DNA of 64,000 bases from Bettongia penicillata ogilbyi (GCA_023548195.1 JAJHZJ010000009.1:6842215-6906214); one strand, 5' to 3'. Counted from the stretch's first letter, positions 30,001 to 40,234 are shown. The notes: a model not told the origin generated them from the sequence alone. Translations and numbers: made by a program.

Positions 30001-30497
30001 GTTTGTTTCCTTTTTTTTCCCCTCATCCCCTCAGGAAGTCATTTCTTATAACAAAGAATAAAAAAAAGAGAAAAAGGAAAAAAGAGTTCTACAAAACTGA
30101 TTTATACATAAACCAAGTCCATTGGATGGGCAATGATCCACACCTACAGTCCCTGACCTCTTCAAAGAAGGGAAGTATATTCTCATATTCTTTATGGCTA
30201 AAGTTGGTCACTATGATGTTTTAAATATTATTATTTTATTTGTTTTCAGTGTTCTACAATCACTTCCATATAGCTTAGATTTTCTCCCCTCCCTCCCTCC
30301 CCCCCACCTCCCAACTCCCTCCCTGAGAAGGCATACAGTTTCTAGGTTCTACACATACATTCCTATTAAATACAGTCACCATCATTACAAAGCATTCAAT
30401 ATACACATTTTTGTTCTTTCTATTTACATTGTGGTAATCATTGTATATAATACTTTCCTGGTTCTGCTTACTTCATTTTACTTCCTGGTACAATGTA

Positions 30498-30672
30498 TTT
30501 GGAGCTATGAGGGACCTTAAAAGTCATCTAAGGCAACATTCTAATTTTATAGATCAGAAAACTGAGGTCCAGGAACGTTCAGTGCTTTGCCCGCAAGCGG
30601 TAGTTGGGAGAACTGAGTTTTGAATTCCTATACTCTTGCTTCAAAGATGGTGCTATTTCTATTATACCACAT
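30498..30672 (-). mobile_element. MIR-type SINE, antisense, nested in L1
   Basis: TTGGAGCTATGAGGGACCTTAAAAGTCATC, TTTATAGATCAGAAAACTGAGGTCC, GAACTGAGTTTTGAATTCC, TTTCTATTATACCACATGC. L1 sequence is found on both sides. Confidence 0.85.
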
Positions 30673-30695
30673 GCTTCTGTATATGCTACATCAGA

Positions 30696-30736
30696 TAATA
30701 TATATATATATATGCATATATATACACATATATTTT
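30696..30736. repeat. (TA)n microsatellite
   Basis: ATAATATATATATATATATG, CATATATATACACATATAT within the antisense L1. Confidence 0.9.
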
Positions 30737-30899
30737 AAAAACCAACAACTAAATAACAGTGCAATAATATTTCATCACATCAACATTTGTTTAGTCCATC
30801 TCCAATCAATGAGCATTTGCTTTATTTCCAGTTCTGTGCTACTACAAAAAAGGTTTGCAACAAATATTTCCTGATATATGGGACCTTTCTTTCTTTGAC

Positions 30900-31072
30900 C
30901 CCCCTGGGTTACAAGCCTAGCAGTTCTCCTTGACTTTTCTAGAACAACTCCCAAGCCCATCACTTATCTACTACCTCTTGCTCTCAACTCTGTCTACCCA
31001 ACGCCCACACAAATATCCATCTTTCCACATCTGATAGTTCCTATAACCTTTGATGATTGAAAGGCATGCTAT
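30900..31072 (+). mobile_element. Probable LINE-2 3'-UTR portion
   Basis: CAGTTCTCCTTGACTTTTC, TCACTTATCTACTACCTC, CACAAATATCCATCTTTCC: pyrimidine-rich L2-like blocks, diverged and incomplete. Confidence 0.45.
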
Positions 31073-31149
31073 TTGCCATCAAATTACCAAGTTACTGCAT
31101 TAGACAATTTTTGACCAAAAGGAGTTCATATACGATAGCCACATACTTC

Positions 31150-31417
31150 TAGGTAGCTAGGTGGTATAGTGGGTAGAGCACTGGACTTGGCATCATGAAG
31201 AGAAGCTCAAATTAAGCTTTTGACAGATACTTACTAGCTATACGACCCTGGGCAGGTCATAACAGCTTGGTGTCTCATTTTCCTCATCTGTAAAATGGAG
31301 ATAATAATAGCCTCTAATTCCCAGTGTTGTTTTATAGATAAAATAAGGTAACATTTGTAAGATATTTTTCACACCTAAAAGTGTGATACAAATGCTAGGT
31401 ATTACTAATTATCATCT
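31150..31417 (+). mobile_element. MIR-type SINE, full length
   Basis: GGTAGCTAGGTGGTATAGTGG, TTACTAGCTATACGACCCTGGGCAGGTC, TCATTTTCCTCATCTGTAAAATGGAGATAATAATAGCC, TAAGGTAACATTTGTAAGAT, GTGTGATACAAATGCTAGGTATTACTAATTATCA. All MIR segments are present. Confidence 0.95.
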
Positions 31418-31461
31418 AACAAGTGGAGATCTGAACATATGACAATATGCAATAATTATCT

Positions 31462-31483
31462 TAGGCATGGCTTAGGCATGGGC
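31462..31483. repeat. 11-base tandem duplication
   Basis: TTAGGCATGGC is followed at once by TTAGGCATGGG, directly before the SINE at 31481. Confidence 0.8.
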
Positions 31484-31732
31484 AGCTAGGTAGTACCACG
31501 GCTTGATTGACAGGCTTGCATTCAGGAAGACTCACCTTTCTAAGTTCAAATCTGGCCTCAGACATTAGATTTGTGACTCTGGGCAAGTCACACTATCCAA
31601 TTTGACTCAGTTTCCTCATCTGTAAATTGAGCTGGAGAAGGAAATGATAAGCTACCCCGGTATCTTTGCCAAGAAAACCCCAAATGGGGTCATAAAGAGT
31701 CAGACAGAACTGAAAATGACAACAATAAATGT
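31481..31732 (+). mobile_element. Marsupial tRNA-derived SINE, full length
   Basis: GGGCAGCTAGGTAGTACCACGG, AGTTCAAATCTGGCCTCAGAC, GACTCTGGGCAAGTCACAC, CTCAGTTTCCTCATCTGTAAATTGAGCTGGAGAAGG, ATCTTTGCCAAGAAAACCCC, GGGTCATAAAGAGTCAGAC, ending AACTGAAAATGACAACAAT. No clear target duplications. Confidence 0.95.
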
Positions 31733-31985
31733 AAAGTTGTTCTGATTGATTTCATTTTTCAATAGCATCATTAATATATTATAATTATATCCCCACCATA
31801 AATTTGTGAAACTTTATTGATCACCATTTGGTCAATTGCCCATTAATAACACTGATTTTATAGAACTCATTATAATCAGAGATGTGCTGGTAAATGTCAA
31901 CAACTGACTGGGGAAATTGTAAACATCACATACTTTTAAGTTTAACTTGCATTATTAAAACATTTTCTCCATCATTTGCTTAAGT
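31733..31985. other. Unassigned AT-rich non-coding stretch
   Basis: No repeat or gene recognised. Confidence 0.4.
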
Positions 31986-31987
31986 CT

Positions 31988-32198
31988 ACATCAGTGGTAT
32001 CCAGCTCAAAGAGAAATGGATCTTGGTAGGCCACATATTGACTTGGAAAACCTCAAATTAACATTATCTCTATTGTAGTGTATTTTTATTTATTTTGTTA
32101 AACATTTCTCAATTACATTTTAATCTGGTTCTGGCTGAAGTGGGTAGTTCTGTGGGTAGCTTTGGGCCATTGAGTTTGATACCTCTAGAGTCTCAAGG
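31988..32198 (+). mobile_element. hAT-type MITE fossil, family B
   Basis: Ends are related: TCAGTGGTATCCAGCTCAAAG on the left and TTGAGTTTGATACCTCTAGAG on the right (consensus 'cagtggtgtcaaactc ... gagtttgacacctctg'). The interior has GGCCACATATTGACTTGG, ATTTTTATTTATTTTGTTAA and CTCAATTACATTTTAATCTGG. A truncated relative is at 59447-59545. Confidence 0.75.
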
Positions 32199-32754
32199 CT
32201 CTAGGTCATCGGCCAAACAGTAAATCAAGCCCTTTGCTGATTTCTGAGGAGTAAATGTTGTTTAAACTTAAAAAAAAAAAACGAAAACCTTTCTATTGAC
32301 ATTTAAATTTATGTAATAAAATATGCATTTCCATAACGTAGTATGATAAAAAAAAGATGATTGCCCATGAAACTACAAAACTATTATGTACAACTGGGCT
32401 ATTCCTTTAAGATATATAACAAAGTTATCATAAGCACATTGAAAATTTCACAGTTGGTTCTTTCTGGGTAGTAGGAGCTGGCTGTTGTACACCCCTGATA
32501 ATATTGTTTCCTCTAATGTTATATTCTCATGAAGTCTGCTAATAATTTGAGGTAGGGTGCATCTATGCTACTTTATTCATATCGAAACTTACATAATCTC
32601 AAATGTTTGACTAAATCAAACACCTTTTACAGTTTGGATCAATTCCTTTTTTAGCATAACCTTAACAGATGATGCTCTGAAATTTAATAGAGATTATTGT
32701 AAACTTATACTTGAATACCCAAACAAATCAATATCAATATAATATACAGAAAGA
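32199..32754. other. Unassigned AT-rich non-coding stretch
   Basis: About 550 bases without a recognised repeat or gene. An A-run sits at 32271-32282. Confidence 0.4.
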
Positions 32755-32942
32755 TATGAGTAAGCAGCAGCTCAGCTGAAAAAGATCTGAAGATCTTAGT
32801 GGACTGCAAGATCTATATGAAGGCAACCATGAAATATGGCTGCCAGGAAAACTAATGGTTAGAATTCATTGAGAAAGAGGTCTAATATCTAGGAATTTGG
32901 GAGATAATCCCTGTGCTGTTCTCTACCCTGGTCAGATAACTT

Positions 32943-33047
32943 CTTGTTGCTTCTTAATCTGTGTGTCTCCACCCCATGGGGTCATGGCCCACGGTTTAAG
33001 GAGCATTGAAGAGGTCTTGAGTGGAAAAAGTTTAAGAGACCCCCAAT
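32943..33047 (-). mobile_element. hAT-type MITE fossil, family D, nested in L3
   Basis: GGGGTCATGGCCCACGGTTTAAGGAGCATTGAAGAGG and GAGTGGAAAAAGTTTAAGAGACC are the reverse complement, diverged, of 45038-45108. It separates 'CCCTGGTCAG' from 'CTGTAGTATTGTATTC', which are contiguous in L3. Confidence 0.7.
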
Positions 33048-33363
33048 CTGTAGTATTGTATTCAATTCCCAGCACTATCTTTTATCAACAACATTAATAA
33101 GCTGGAGATCCAGGAGAGGGTCAGTCAAAAAGCTTCAAGTTAATGCCAGATTTAGGACTGGTTAGAGAAACTGGTGATGATCCATTTAGGGCTTGGGAGG
33201 TGGGGAACATGCTAGAAGTCCTGAAATATTTGAAGGGATGTGATGTGGGAGGTGAATTTCACTGATTCTACTTAGCTCCAGAGAGCATAGCTTAGGACAT
33301 TGGGTTAAAGTGGTAGAGAGAGGTGATTTAGGCTTGATGTCAAGAAGGGGAAGGCCAAGATAG

Positions 33364-33468
33364 GAAAGAACAAGAATTTATTAAGTATCTACTATGGGTC
33401 AGGCATACAGATAATATCTCATTTGGTCCTTGCAACAACTCTGTGAGACGGGTCAATTGGAGCTACCT
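33364..33468 (-). mobile_element. MIR-type SINE 3' part, antisense, nested in L3
   Basis: AACAAGAATTTATTAAGTATCTACTATGGGTCAGGC, GATAATATCTCATTTGGTCC, CAACAACTCTGTGAGACGGG. L3 resumes at once with CAATTGGAGCTACC. Confidence 0.8.
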
Positions 33469-33687
33469 AAAAGTAGTAAGGGCCTCCAGTGGTTCTTCTC
33501 TCACCTGACACCTTCAGGTAAAGGTTAGATGAGCAGTTGTCATTTCTGTTATAGAGGGGATGATTTTTTTCTGGCATATGCTGCATCAGATGGCCTCTGA
33601 AGTCTCATGGAGGTTCTGCACTTCCTGGGGCTTACTAATTAGTCTAAATAGACCTGATTGAATCTGGGGTTTCTGTAGGACTGAGAT

Positions 33688-33864
33688 TCTTACTCTTTTT
33701 TGTGTGTTGTTGACCCCTTTGGCAGTCTAGTGAAACCTATAGACCCCTTCTCAGAATGTTTTCAACTGGATAAAATGCCAAGGAAACCAATTATATTGAA
33801 GTTCCAAAATATTAAAAACACACACACATCCATAGACCCCCGGTTAAGACCTCCTGCTTTAATG
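33688..33864 (-). mobile_element. hAT-type non-autonomous transposon, family A, antisense
   Basis: TTGACCCCTTTGGCAGTCTAG, GAAACCTATAGACCCCTTCTCAGAATG, GGAAACCAATTATATTGAAG, AATATTAAAAACACACACACATCC, ATAGACCCCCGGTTAAGACC. A reverse-orientation copy with a small CA expansion. Confidence 0.8.
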
Positions 33865-34394
33865 AAATATGTTCACCAAAGTATCCACCATCAGCTAGCC
33901 AATGATGATAGAAATGAGTAACTACTATTGCTTTTGCTGCTAAGGTTTGCTGAGAAACATGCAACTACTTAGTTGCCTTGTTTCCTTAGCTACAAGAAGA
34001 GCCAATCACAGGCCAATGTGGCTTCTCTGGAGAGTCAATCAGATTTTTAAGATATAACCATTGGAGAAAATGGGGTCTGGGGAAAGCAGACATGCCCCTT
34101 CTCAACACATTGCTTGGCATCGGTTTGGGACTCTGATTTTGAGTTCAATTTGGCTTTCTTTGACTTGGTTCCCAGCATCATAAACCTCCCAGCTGAACTT
34201 CCTGGCATACTGTACAGTTCCCAGAACCAAGAGGACATGTTCTGATGTGTAGGTCCAATGGGCCCAGAGTCCCAGAGATTGAATAAAAAGAAGGCCAGAC
34301 CTCAAAGCCATCAGTGGGACAGATCTATAAATGAGAACCATGATTCAGCATACAGCTATGGATTTAGGTTCTTCAATGGGACAGAATGAAAGTC
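33865..34394. other. Unassigned non-coding stretch
   Basis: No repeat recognised with confidence. Overlapping reverse frames of 63 and 79 codons (34047-34341) show no domain. Confidence 0.4.
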
Positions 34395-34545
34395 AGGAGG
34401 GAAGCTCACAGGCCATATAATCCAATTCTGTCTATTATATATGAGGAAACTGAGGCTTAGCAGGGTTACAACATTTGCTTAAAGCCAGGCAGGTAGTGCC
34501 AGAGATGAGATTTGAACCCAGGCCATCTGACTACAAAGGTCAGAT
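34395..34545 (-). mobile_element. MIR-type SINE, antisense
   Basis: GGCCATATAATCCAATTCTGTC, TATATGAGGAAACTGAGGC, AGCAGGGTTACAACATTTGC, AGATGAGATTTGAACCCAGGCCATCTGAC. Confidence 0.88.
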
Positions 34546-36535
34546 CAGTGAGATATCTTTCAGGATCATAAAAATTCTGAAGGATCCCAAAGTTTTTCAA
34601 TTTTATTTTTATGACTGATCGGTTCTATTCCTCTACTGTATGGTTGTCCAACTCCCTCTCCTTTCTTCCTCTAATATTTTGGGAATGGGATCCAGGAGCA
34701 ACTTCAGCCGATAGAATTCAGATGAGTATTCTCCAACTGGCTCTGATGGCATGGTGTCATCATCCCTGGCTCCTGCGTTGGTATACAGTACATATGGTCT
34801 CATAAGGTGTGACCCAGATGGACACCACATGACCTCCCCAACATGTCTTGGCTCTCCTCCCCTCCCCTGCCTATTGTGTAGCATGTGTGGACCCTGGTAT
34901 TCCAATCCCATAACACTGACTGCCTTTTTTGGTCTCTGCCCACAGAGCATTCCTCTCTCTCTTTCCATGTCATTTTTTAAATTCACACTCCAAGGACACC
35001 ATTTCTAACACAAACCACTCTCTACACCAAGGCCACTCTCATTTATTCTAATCAGCAATCTGCTTACTTCTGGGCACCATTATAAAACCACTAAAGAGCT
35101 GCCATTGCTTCCCTCACCTCCCAAGCAGCTCCCAACTAAGTGAGAACTTTCCCTACAGTGCTGTGAATGGCAACACATGAATCCCTTGGTTTCCTGGCTT
35201 CTTGGTGGCTCCCCCAGGTTCCTATACCAGATGCAGGGAGCCTAGATCATCTTTGTTCCAGAGGACTGTGTTTTCATTCCTTTTGCCTAGGAGGAGGACT
35301 AAGACTTGAATTCTAACAGCTAACTAAAGACTCACAGGACCCTTTCAGAAAAGTCTGTCTATAATTGAGCAAATTGAAGTTTTTAAAAATGTTTATTTAG
35401 CTTAAGGTTGGAGGGAGGATTTATAGAGCCCATCCACTATCCAGCCCCATTTGTCTATGTCTGTGCTGTTATATCTGAAGCAAGAAAGGGGATCTCACTC
35501 TCTAAAGCTGGGGTTGTGGACAGGACTCTCCTCTTTGGAGAGAATATACCTTCCTCAACTCATTTATTTTCTGAGGGGGGTGACTACGGGTGTGGAACAT
35601 TGCATACACTGTCAGACTCAGTCTATGTGTTGAACTCCTCTTCCTTTCCCCTTCTTTCTTTCTATTTTTTACTATAAGGAATAGCTTTAGGGAGGGGAGG
35701 AGGAAGGAATATATTTGAAAATAAAAACAAAAGATAGAAATTAACAACCTCCTCTCCTTTGTGGAACAAATGCTGACTCAGCTCTGCCCCACCCCACAAC
35801 TCTCCATACTCCCTATTTGTTAGCTCTGCCCCTACAGCAGCCACCTCTGTGCCCAAGTGATGTGCTCGGTGCCAATGGATTCACCCTGCTCACAACACTG
35901 CTATTCTGGTTACAAACTTGAGAAATAATCACTGTGTAAATGAAGCCGCCTAAATGAGGCTCCTCGTTGAGATATTCTTCACTTGGGAAGCACCAGGGAA
36001 CACAGTGACATTCCATATGTTTCCAAGTCCTGATGTCTCCTTAAGGGTATTTGTGTAGCAATAACAAGCTATCTGTGTCTGAGCACAATAGGCAGAGGAA
36101 TGAATGAATATACCCGGAACCTAGTAACCAAGCAGGGGAATAGGGGCATATCTGAAGCCCCATTCACGGGTAAATTGACTGTGAGGGGTTTACCATGGAT
36201 GGCAAACTGGTGGCAATGGACTGGCAAGTTTTTAAAAATTAAGTACCTTTCGGTCAATTGTCTGTCCTCCCTTGTTTACAGTTAAGACAAAAAAAAAATA
36301 CAATTAAAATTGTGCTGAAAGAAAACACTGTGTGAAATCCTATGACAGGATCCTATTGAGCCTAGGCTACTATTCTGGGAATAGCAATCATTGAATGGAT
36401 TTTATCCATAGGTAAATTTTGGCTGGGATGGGGGGAGGGGAAAGGGGAGGCAGTTTTAGCTTCAATGTAAGGATTCCCTCAGTTGTTAGTACCTCCCCCA
36501 TCACTGTTTTTATTTTATGTGTATGTGTATGTGCT
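34546..36535. other. Repeat-poor non-coding stretch
   Basis: About 2 kb where I name no repeat. Frames up to 117 codons (34633-34986, reverse) are opposed by overlapping forward frames and show no domain. Short GC-richer segments at 34800-34900 and 35770-35880 carry no CpG island that I can see. 36505-36531 is a small (TGTA/TG) run. Confidence 0.45.
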
Positions 36536-36702
36536 GGGGTTGTTTGTCCTTCATTCTTGAAGAGGAACATGACATCAGGAAGAGGATGCCATGACTTGCA
36601 GGTGAACTGGATTAAAGTGAGGGAGGGCTGTACAAAGTCATCAGACTTACTTACCCAGGACCACTGGTATGGGATTCTCTCCTTACTGGCAGAAATGAAT
36701 GC
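36536..36702 (+). mobile_element. RTE-linked marsupial SINE
   Basis: GGGGTTGTTTGTCCTTCATTC, TTGAAGAGGAACATGACATCAGG, GGATGCCATGACTTGCAGGTGAACTGG, AAAGTGAGGGAGGGCTG, GTCATCAGACTTACTTACC. The 3' half is missing. Confidence 0.88.
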
Positions 36703-36964
36703 CCTGCCCTATAAAGGAGTGCAGTAGAGTTGGTGTAAGTGGAAGAGTGCCAGTTCCATTTGGGATTCTTCAAAGCCACTCTTCTATACATGTGGATCCA
36801 AATATTTGGTCCCATACTTTCTACATGTGGGAGCTGTGTCTCTGGGAATATAATTCATTTTTTCATTTTTGTAAGATATTGTAGTTTTGGAGGGATTAGT
36901 GTTTTTTACTCTGAAAGCTAGGTCAATTTTTTTCTATTCTGTGCATGTTCAGTATTTTTTCCTC

Positions 36965-37058
36965 CTCAGATAATCTCCATGAGAATAGGGATCATCTCAC
37001 TTTTGTATGAGTATAGCACAATGTTTAGCAGATAGTAGGCTCTTAGAGGTACTTGTTG
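36965..37058 (+). mobile_element. LINE-2 3' end
   Basis: TCTCCATGAGAATAGGGATCATC, GAGTATAGCACAATGTTTAGCAGATAGTAGGCTCTTAG, GTACTTGTTGATA. Confidence 0.7.
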
Positions 37059-37202
37059 ATATGGGGAAGGACTTCTTCGCAATGGTAGTTCCCCTGAAGT
37101 GGAATGACCTGCTTCAGGCTAGATTATGTGCCACTTCACTAGAGGCCTTTCATGGAAGTCTAGATGGACACTGGCATCCAATATTGAAGAAGACTGGGCA
37201 AT
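37059..37202 (+). mobile_element. CR1/L3 LINE 3' fragment
   Basis: GGGGAAGGACTTCTTCGCAATGGTAG, CCTGAAGTGGAATGACCTGC, CACTAGAGGCCTTTCATGG, GTCTAGATGGACACTGGC: ordered like L3 'aaacttcctaacaattagag ... gtggaatgggctgcctc ... ctagaggtcttcaagc'. Confidence 0.7.
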
Positions 37203-37239
37203 AGCAATGAAATTCAAGCTGTCTTGCATCAGAAAACTT

Positions 37240-37330
37240 GAGGAAAATCAATCAGTAATTGAACAAGCATTTATTAAGTACCTCCTGTGTGCTAGGCTCT
37301 GTGCTAGACTTCGTTTATCCAGTACCCTTC
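37240..37330 (+). mobile_element. Ancient 'T element' 5' part
   Basis: AATCAATCAGTAATTGAACAAGCATTTATTAAGTACCTCCTGTGTGCTAGGCTCTGTGC. Stops abruptly. Confidence 0.75.
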
Positions 37331-37618
37331 TATCTGACGTCATGTTGGGTCTGGATATCTCTGAGGGAATAGGGAGGTATGGGAAACAAGGGAGGAAGGA
37401 AAAATTTCCATTTATGTTTGTAGCTGCAAAAATGTAACAACTTTAACCATTTTTTGTGGCAAAGTCCTCTAAAGTCACAAGATGGTGATGGCTCTCCGTG
37501 GGCAAAAGCAGTAGGCAATAAGCTAATCCTAATGAGATCCAACATCCCCTCAATCTATAGTAAGACTAATGTTAATGGGAGGGAAGTCTGCTGCCTCTGC
37601 CTCATCCAAAAACAGACC
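37331..37618. other. Unassigned non-coding stretch
   Basis: No repeat or gene recognised. Confidence 0.4.
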
Positions 37619-37905
37619 TCATTCATTTGTTAAGTCTTTAATATATGGCAACGACTATTTTAAATATTGGAAATACAAATCTAAGCAAAAGAGTCCCTAT
37701 CCTCAATAATCTTATATTCTGATGGAGGAAGGATGACACATATGGGAAAAGCAGGGACGGGAAGTGTACCTATGTCAGGGCAAGGAGAAAAATCTTGAGA
37801 ATCTAGGAGAAAAGTGAGCATGGATGACTTGGGTACTTCATAAAGTGGTAGTTCCATAGACATTCGGAAGAGAAGGCAGAGGCATCCTCAAGGTGAGAGT
37901 TAGAA
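37619..37905 (+). mobile_element. Ancient 'T element'
   Basis: TCATTCATTTGTTAAGTC, TGGAAATACAAATCTAAGC, AGTCCCTATCCTCAATAATCTTATATTCTGATGGAGG, AGGCAGAGGCATCC. Diverged but collinear. Confidence 0.65.
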
Positions 37906-37929
37906 GAATCTACAGATTCAGGAATGGAT

Positions 37930-38190
37930 CAAGGAGAGCAGCTAGCTCAAATGTCACCCTTTCTGATTCTCCCTTCCCCCTAGATGCAAGTACTTTCCTC
38001 CTTATGGTTACTTCTTCTACTCTGTATGTATCTTGTATGTACCTAATTCTTCATATGTTGTCTTTCTCATCAGTATGTAAGTTCCTTGAGGGTAGGTATT
38101 GGTTTTTTTTTTTTTGCCTTTCTTTGTATACCCCACACTTGACATAGTGCCCAGCCTACTGAAATAAATACTTGTTGATGGATCAAGATT
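37930..38190 (+). mobile_element. LINE-2 3' end
   Basis: AGCTCAAATGTCACCC, ATTCTTCATATGTTGTC, CAGTATGTAAGTTCCTTGAGGGTAGG, a T-run at 38102-38115, TTTGTATACCCCACACTTGACATAGTGCC, GAAATAAATACTTGTTGATGG. Confidence 0.85.
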
Positions 38191-38329
38191 GGTTATTGCA
38201 ATCAACACAAATCTAATGGCATTTTTGTGTGCATTTTCATTTGCATAACTGTAGTCAATCTTTCCCTTATTCATTTATGGCTATATTAAGGAAGGAATGC
38301 TTAAGGATCACTGACTTGGTGGTTCTTTC

Positions 38330-38518
38330 TCCCTCCTCAGATTATCTCGTATTTACTTAATTTCCAATAGCATCTAATAGCAAACCTCTTGCATGTGCAC
38401 ATGTTGTATCCCCTTAGTAAAACATAAGCTCCTTTAAAGTAAGGACTCTTGTTTTCATTCTTGTAGTTCTCGTGCCTAGTAGGGGCATTGAACATGGCAG
38501 GTGCTGGGTAAATGGTCA
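38330..38518 (+). mobile_element. LINE-2 3' end
   Basis: TCGTATTTACTTAATTTCC, GTGCACATGTTGTATCCCC, ACATAAGCTCCTTTAAAGTAAGGACTC, GTGCCTAGTAGGGGCATTG, GGTGCTGGGTAAATGG. A second L2 end only about 140 bases after the previous one, so a separate insertion. Confidence 0.75.
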
Positions 38519-38589
38519 TTATCTCTATCTCTATGCAGAATCCTTCAGCAGGCAAAGAAATCTTCCTCATAATTTTCATCAAAGCAAGA

Positions 38590-38762
38590 GTTCAAAACTC
38601 CGAGACAAGATCTGCGTTTGCATCCTACCTTGGACACTTACTAGCTGTGTGACCCCAGGCAAGTCATAACCTTTCTTGTAGTTTTCTCAAACATAAAATG
38701 ATGCCATTGGACTCAATGATCTCTAAAATCCTTTATAGCTCTAAATACACCATCCTATAATC
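38590..38762 (+). mobile_element. MIR/THER-type SINE
   Basis: GACACTTACTAGCTGTGTGACCCCAGGCAAGTC, GTTTTCTCAAACATAAAATG, CATTGGACTCAATGATCTC, TTTATAGCTCTAAATAC. Confidence 0.88.
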
Positions 38763-39369
38763 CTACCTGTGTCTATGATCTTGACCTTCCTAGGTCTTCT
38801 AGCCCGGGGTAACTCTGACCTATATATCTTAGCCCTAGAACATGTGTGAGGTTGGGGTGGGATGTGAAACTGTCAGAATAAAAATGGGACAAAAGAGTCA
38901 AACCTGATTGGGGAGGGCAGGGGAGTGGTGGGAGGAAGAAAATGCTCTTTTCAAAACCCATTTGAAATAGCAATGTCAATGACTTATGAAGTCACATTTA
39001 TCTTTCTAAGTAAATAGCAATCAGCCCTGAGAGCAGAGGAGACTTTCAAATAATAGCCAGCATGTGTTGATATTGACATTGACCCATAAATCTCAATTTC
39101 TTTGGGGGATTTTGCAGGGTGGCTTTTTTTTTTTTAAATCTTAAACAATTGAACAAGGAGGGGAGAGATTTACATTTTATATGGATCCTAATTGAGCATC
39201 CTTGAAAATACTGCCCAACAAACATAGAGTTAAGCATTAATTGATGGCTTCCAACATGCCTCATAACACTTCATTACCCAAACAGGGAGCCGTGACAGCT
39301 GAAATATGGAGTAATGCTGCTTGGTATGGAACACTGCAGATACCGTTTCAGAATAGTATCCTGAAGACA
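38763..39369. other. Unassigned non-coding stretch
   Basis: No repeat recognised. A T-run (39126-39136) occurs. 39285-39369 is unique-looking with no evident function. Confidence 0.4.
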
Positions 39370-39725
39370 AAGGGATAGCCAGGCTTGTGGTGTAGTGAAA
39401 AGAAGACTGAATTTGAAGGTAGAAGTCCTGTGGTGGCTCTCACTGTACTGCGTTACAGTGGGCTAATAACTTAATTGATTTTTACCAAACATTTCTTAAG
39501 CAACTACTCAGAGCAAAACATTGTGCTGGGTTTCAGAGATACAAAGAAATGAAATAATCCCTTTTCTCAAGGTGTTTCCATTTAATTTCCTTGAGCCTCA
39601 GTTTTCTGATCAGTAAAATGAAGATTATATTTACAATCCCCCTTCTTTATGAGGCTTTTGTGAAGAAAAGACTTTACCAAGTATAAAGTATATGAATGTG
39701 AGCTATTAAATTTTTTACTGTAGTC
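39370..39725 (+). mobile_element. MIR-type SINE split by a T element
   Basis: The 5' part (TTGTGGTGTAGTGAAAAGAAG, GTGGGCTAATAACTTAA) ends at about 39475. The rest resumes at 39589 with TTCCTTGAGCCTCAGTTTTCTG, AGTAAAATGAAGATTATATTTAC, ATGAGGCTTTTGTGAAG. Confidence 0.85.
39476..39588 (+). mobile_element. Ancient 'T element' 5' part, nested in MIR
   Basis: TTGATTTTTACCAAACATTTCTTAAGCAACTAC, TGTGCTGGGTTTCAGAGATACAAAG, CTTTTCTCAAGGTGTTTCC. Interrupts 'cttaa|tttcc' of the MIR. CTTAATT and TTTAATT at the two junctions may be an old target duplication. Confidence 0.75.
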
Positions 39726-39989
39726 ACGTACCACAGGTATAAAGTCAGGCAAGGCTCAATGAAATTAGGCACCAGGGTCAAACAGAACAGAACACAACCA
39801 AACCAAACCATATATATGTAAATAGCTGATATAAACACAAGAGGCAGCAATGAACTTACAAGAACGCAATAATGCAGGCTATATTGCAAAGGTTTTCTGC
39901 TCAAATAGGAAATGTCAAAAAAAGAAAAAAGAAATGAACCTGCCTTCTCCCATGACCGTCTATATCCCCTAATACTTCCACCTCCAGTG
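39726..39989. other. Unassigned non-coding stretch
   Basis: No repeat recognised. Short (AACCA)n-like run at 39789-39807. Confidence 0.4.
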
Positions 39990-40234
39990 CAAAGCAGCAT
40001 AATGTATTTGAAAAAGTATGAAACCTGAAGTCTGGATGACCTGGTTTTAAATCCCGCCACTGGCATTAGCCAGGTGACTTGGGCACACTACTAATCCCCA
40101 CTAGGTCCCAGTTTCCTCATCTATAAAATGGGGATAATACTTATAACATCTACCGTTCAAGATTGTTTGAGGTTCAAGTGTATATATAACGTATGCAAAT
40201 TTTCTTGTAAATTTTAATAACAGGAGCTGACATT
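39990..40234 (+). mobile_element. MIR-type SINE, near full length
   Basis: AAGCAGCATAATGTATTTG, GACCTGGTTTTAAATCCCGCC, AGGTGACTTGGGCACAC, CAGTTTCCTCATCTATAAAATGGGGATAATAC, GATTGTTTGAGGTTCAAG, GTAAATTTTAATAACAG. Confidence 0.9.

Larger units (their letters stand above)
30200..30890 (-). mobile_element. L1 3' end, antisense, interrupted by a MIR
   Basis: The 3'-UTR part (30210-30497) shows TTATTTGTTTTCAGTGTTC, ACAATCACTTCCATATAGC, TTTAGATTTTCTCCCC-type text and TCCCTGAGAAGGCATACAG. After a nested MIR, the ORF2 end continues at 30673-30890. The reverse frame 30775-30963 carries IFVANLFCSSTELEIKQMLIDW, comparable with the C-terminal L1 ORF2 'IFIAALF...ELK' segment. TA repeats at 30696-30735 lie within it. 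Confidence 0.88.
32755..33612 (+). mobile_element. CR1/L3 LINE 3' end, with two nested insertions
   Basis: The longest L3 in the window: CTGAAAAAGATCTGAAGATC, TTAGTGGACTGCAAGATC, CTGTGCTGTTCTCTACCCTGGTCAG, then (after the insert) CTGTAGTATTGTATTCAATTCCCAGC, ATTAATAAGCTGGAGATCCAGG, ATATTTGAAGGGATGTGATGTGGGAGG, TTAGGCTTGATGTCAAGAAGGGG, then (after a second insert) CAATTGGAGCTACCTAAAAG and AGATGGCCTCTGAAGTC. Confidence 0.88.

Noticed and set aside
31150..31180. tRNA gene
   Set aside because: The tRNA-like head with A and B boxes belongs to a SINE. No cloverleaf with an anticodon arm is formed.
34633..34986. 117-codon reverse frame
   Set aside because: No domain, overlapped by forward frames, no splice or promoter context.
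35770..35880. CpG island or promoter
   Set aside because: The segment is only slightly GC-richer and very poor in CG dinucleotides. No TATA or initiator arrangement stands out.
39674..40066. 130-codon reverse frame with a membrane-like segment
   Set aside because: Both ends lie in MIR copies. Hydrophobicity comes from AT-rich reverse-strand codons.
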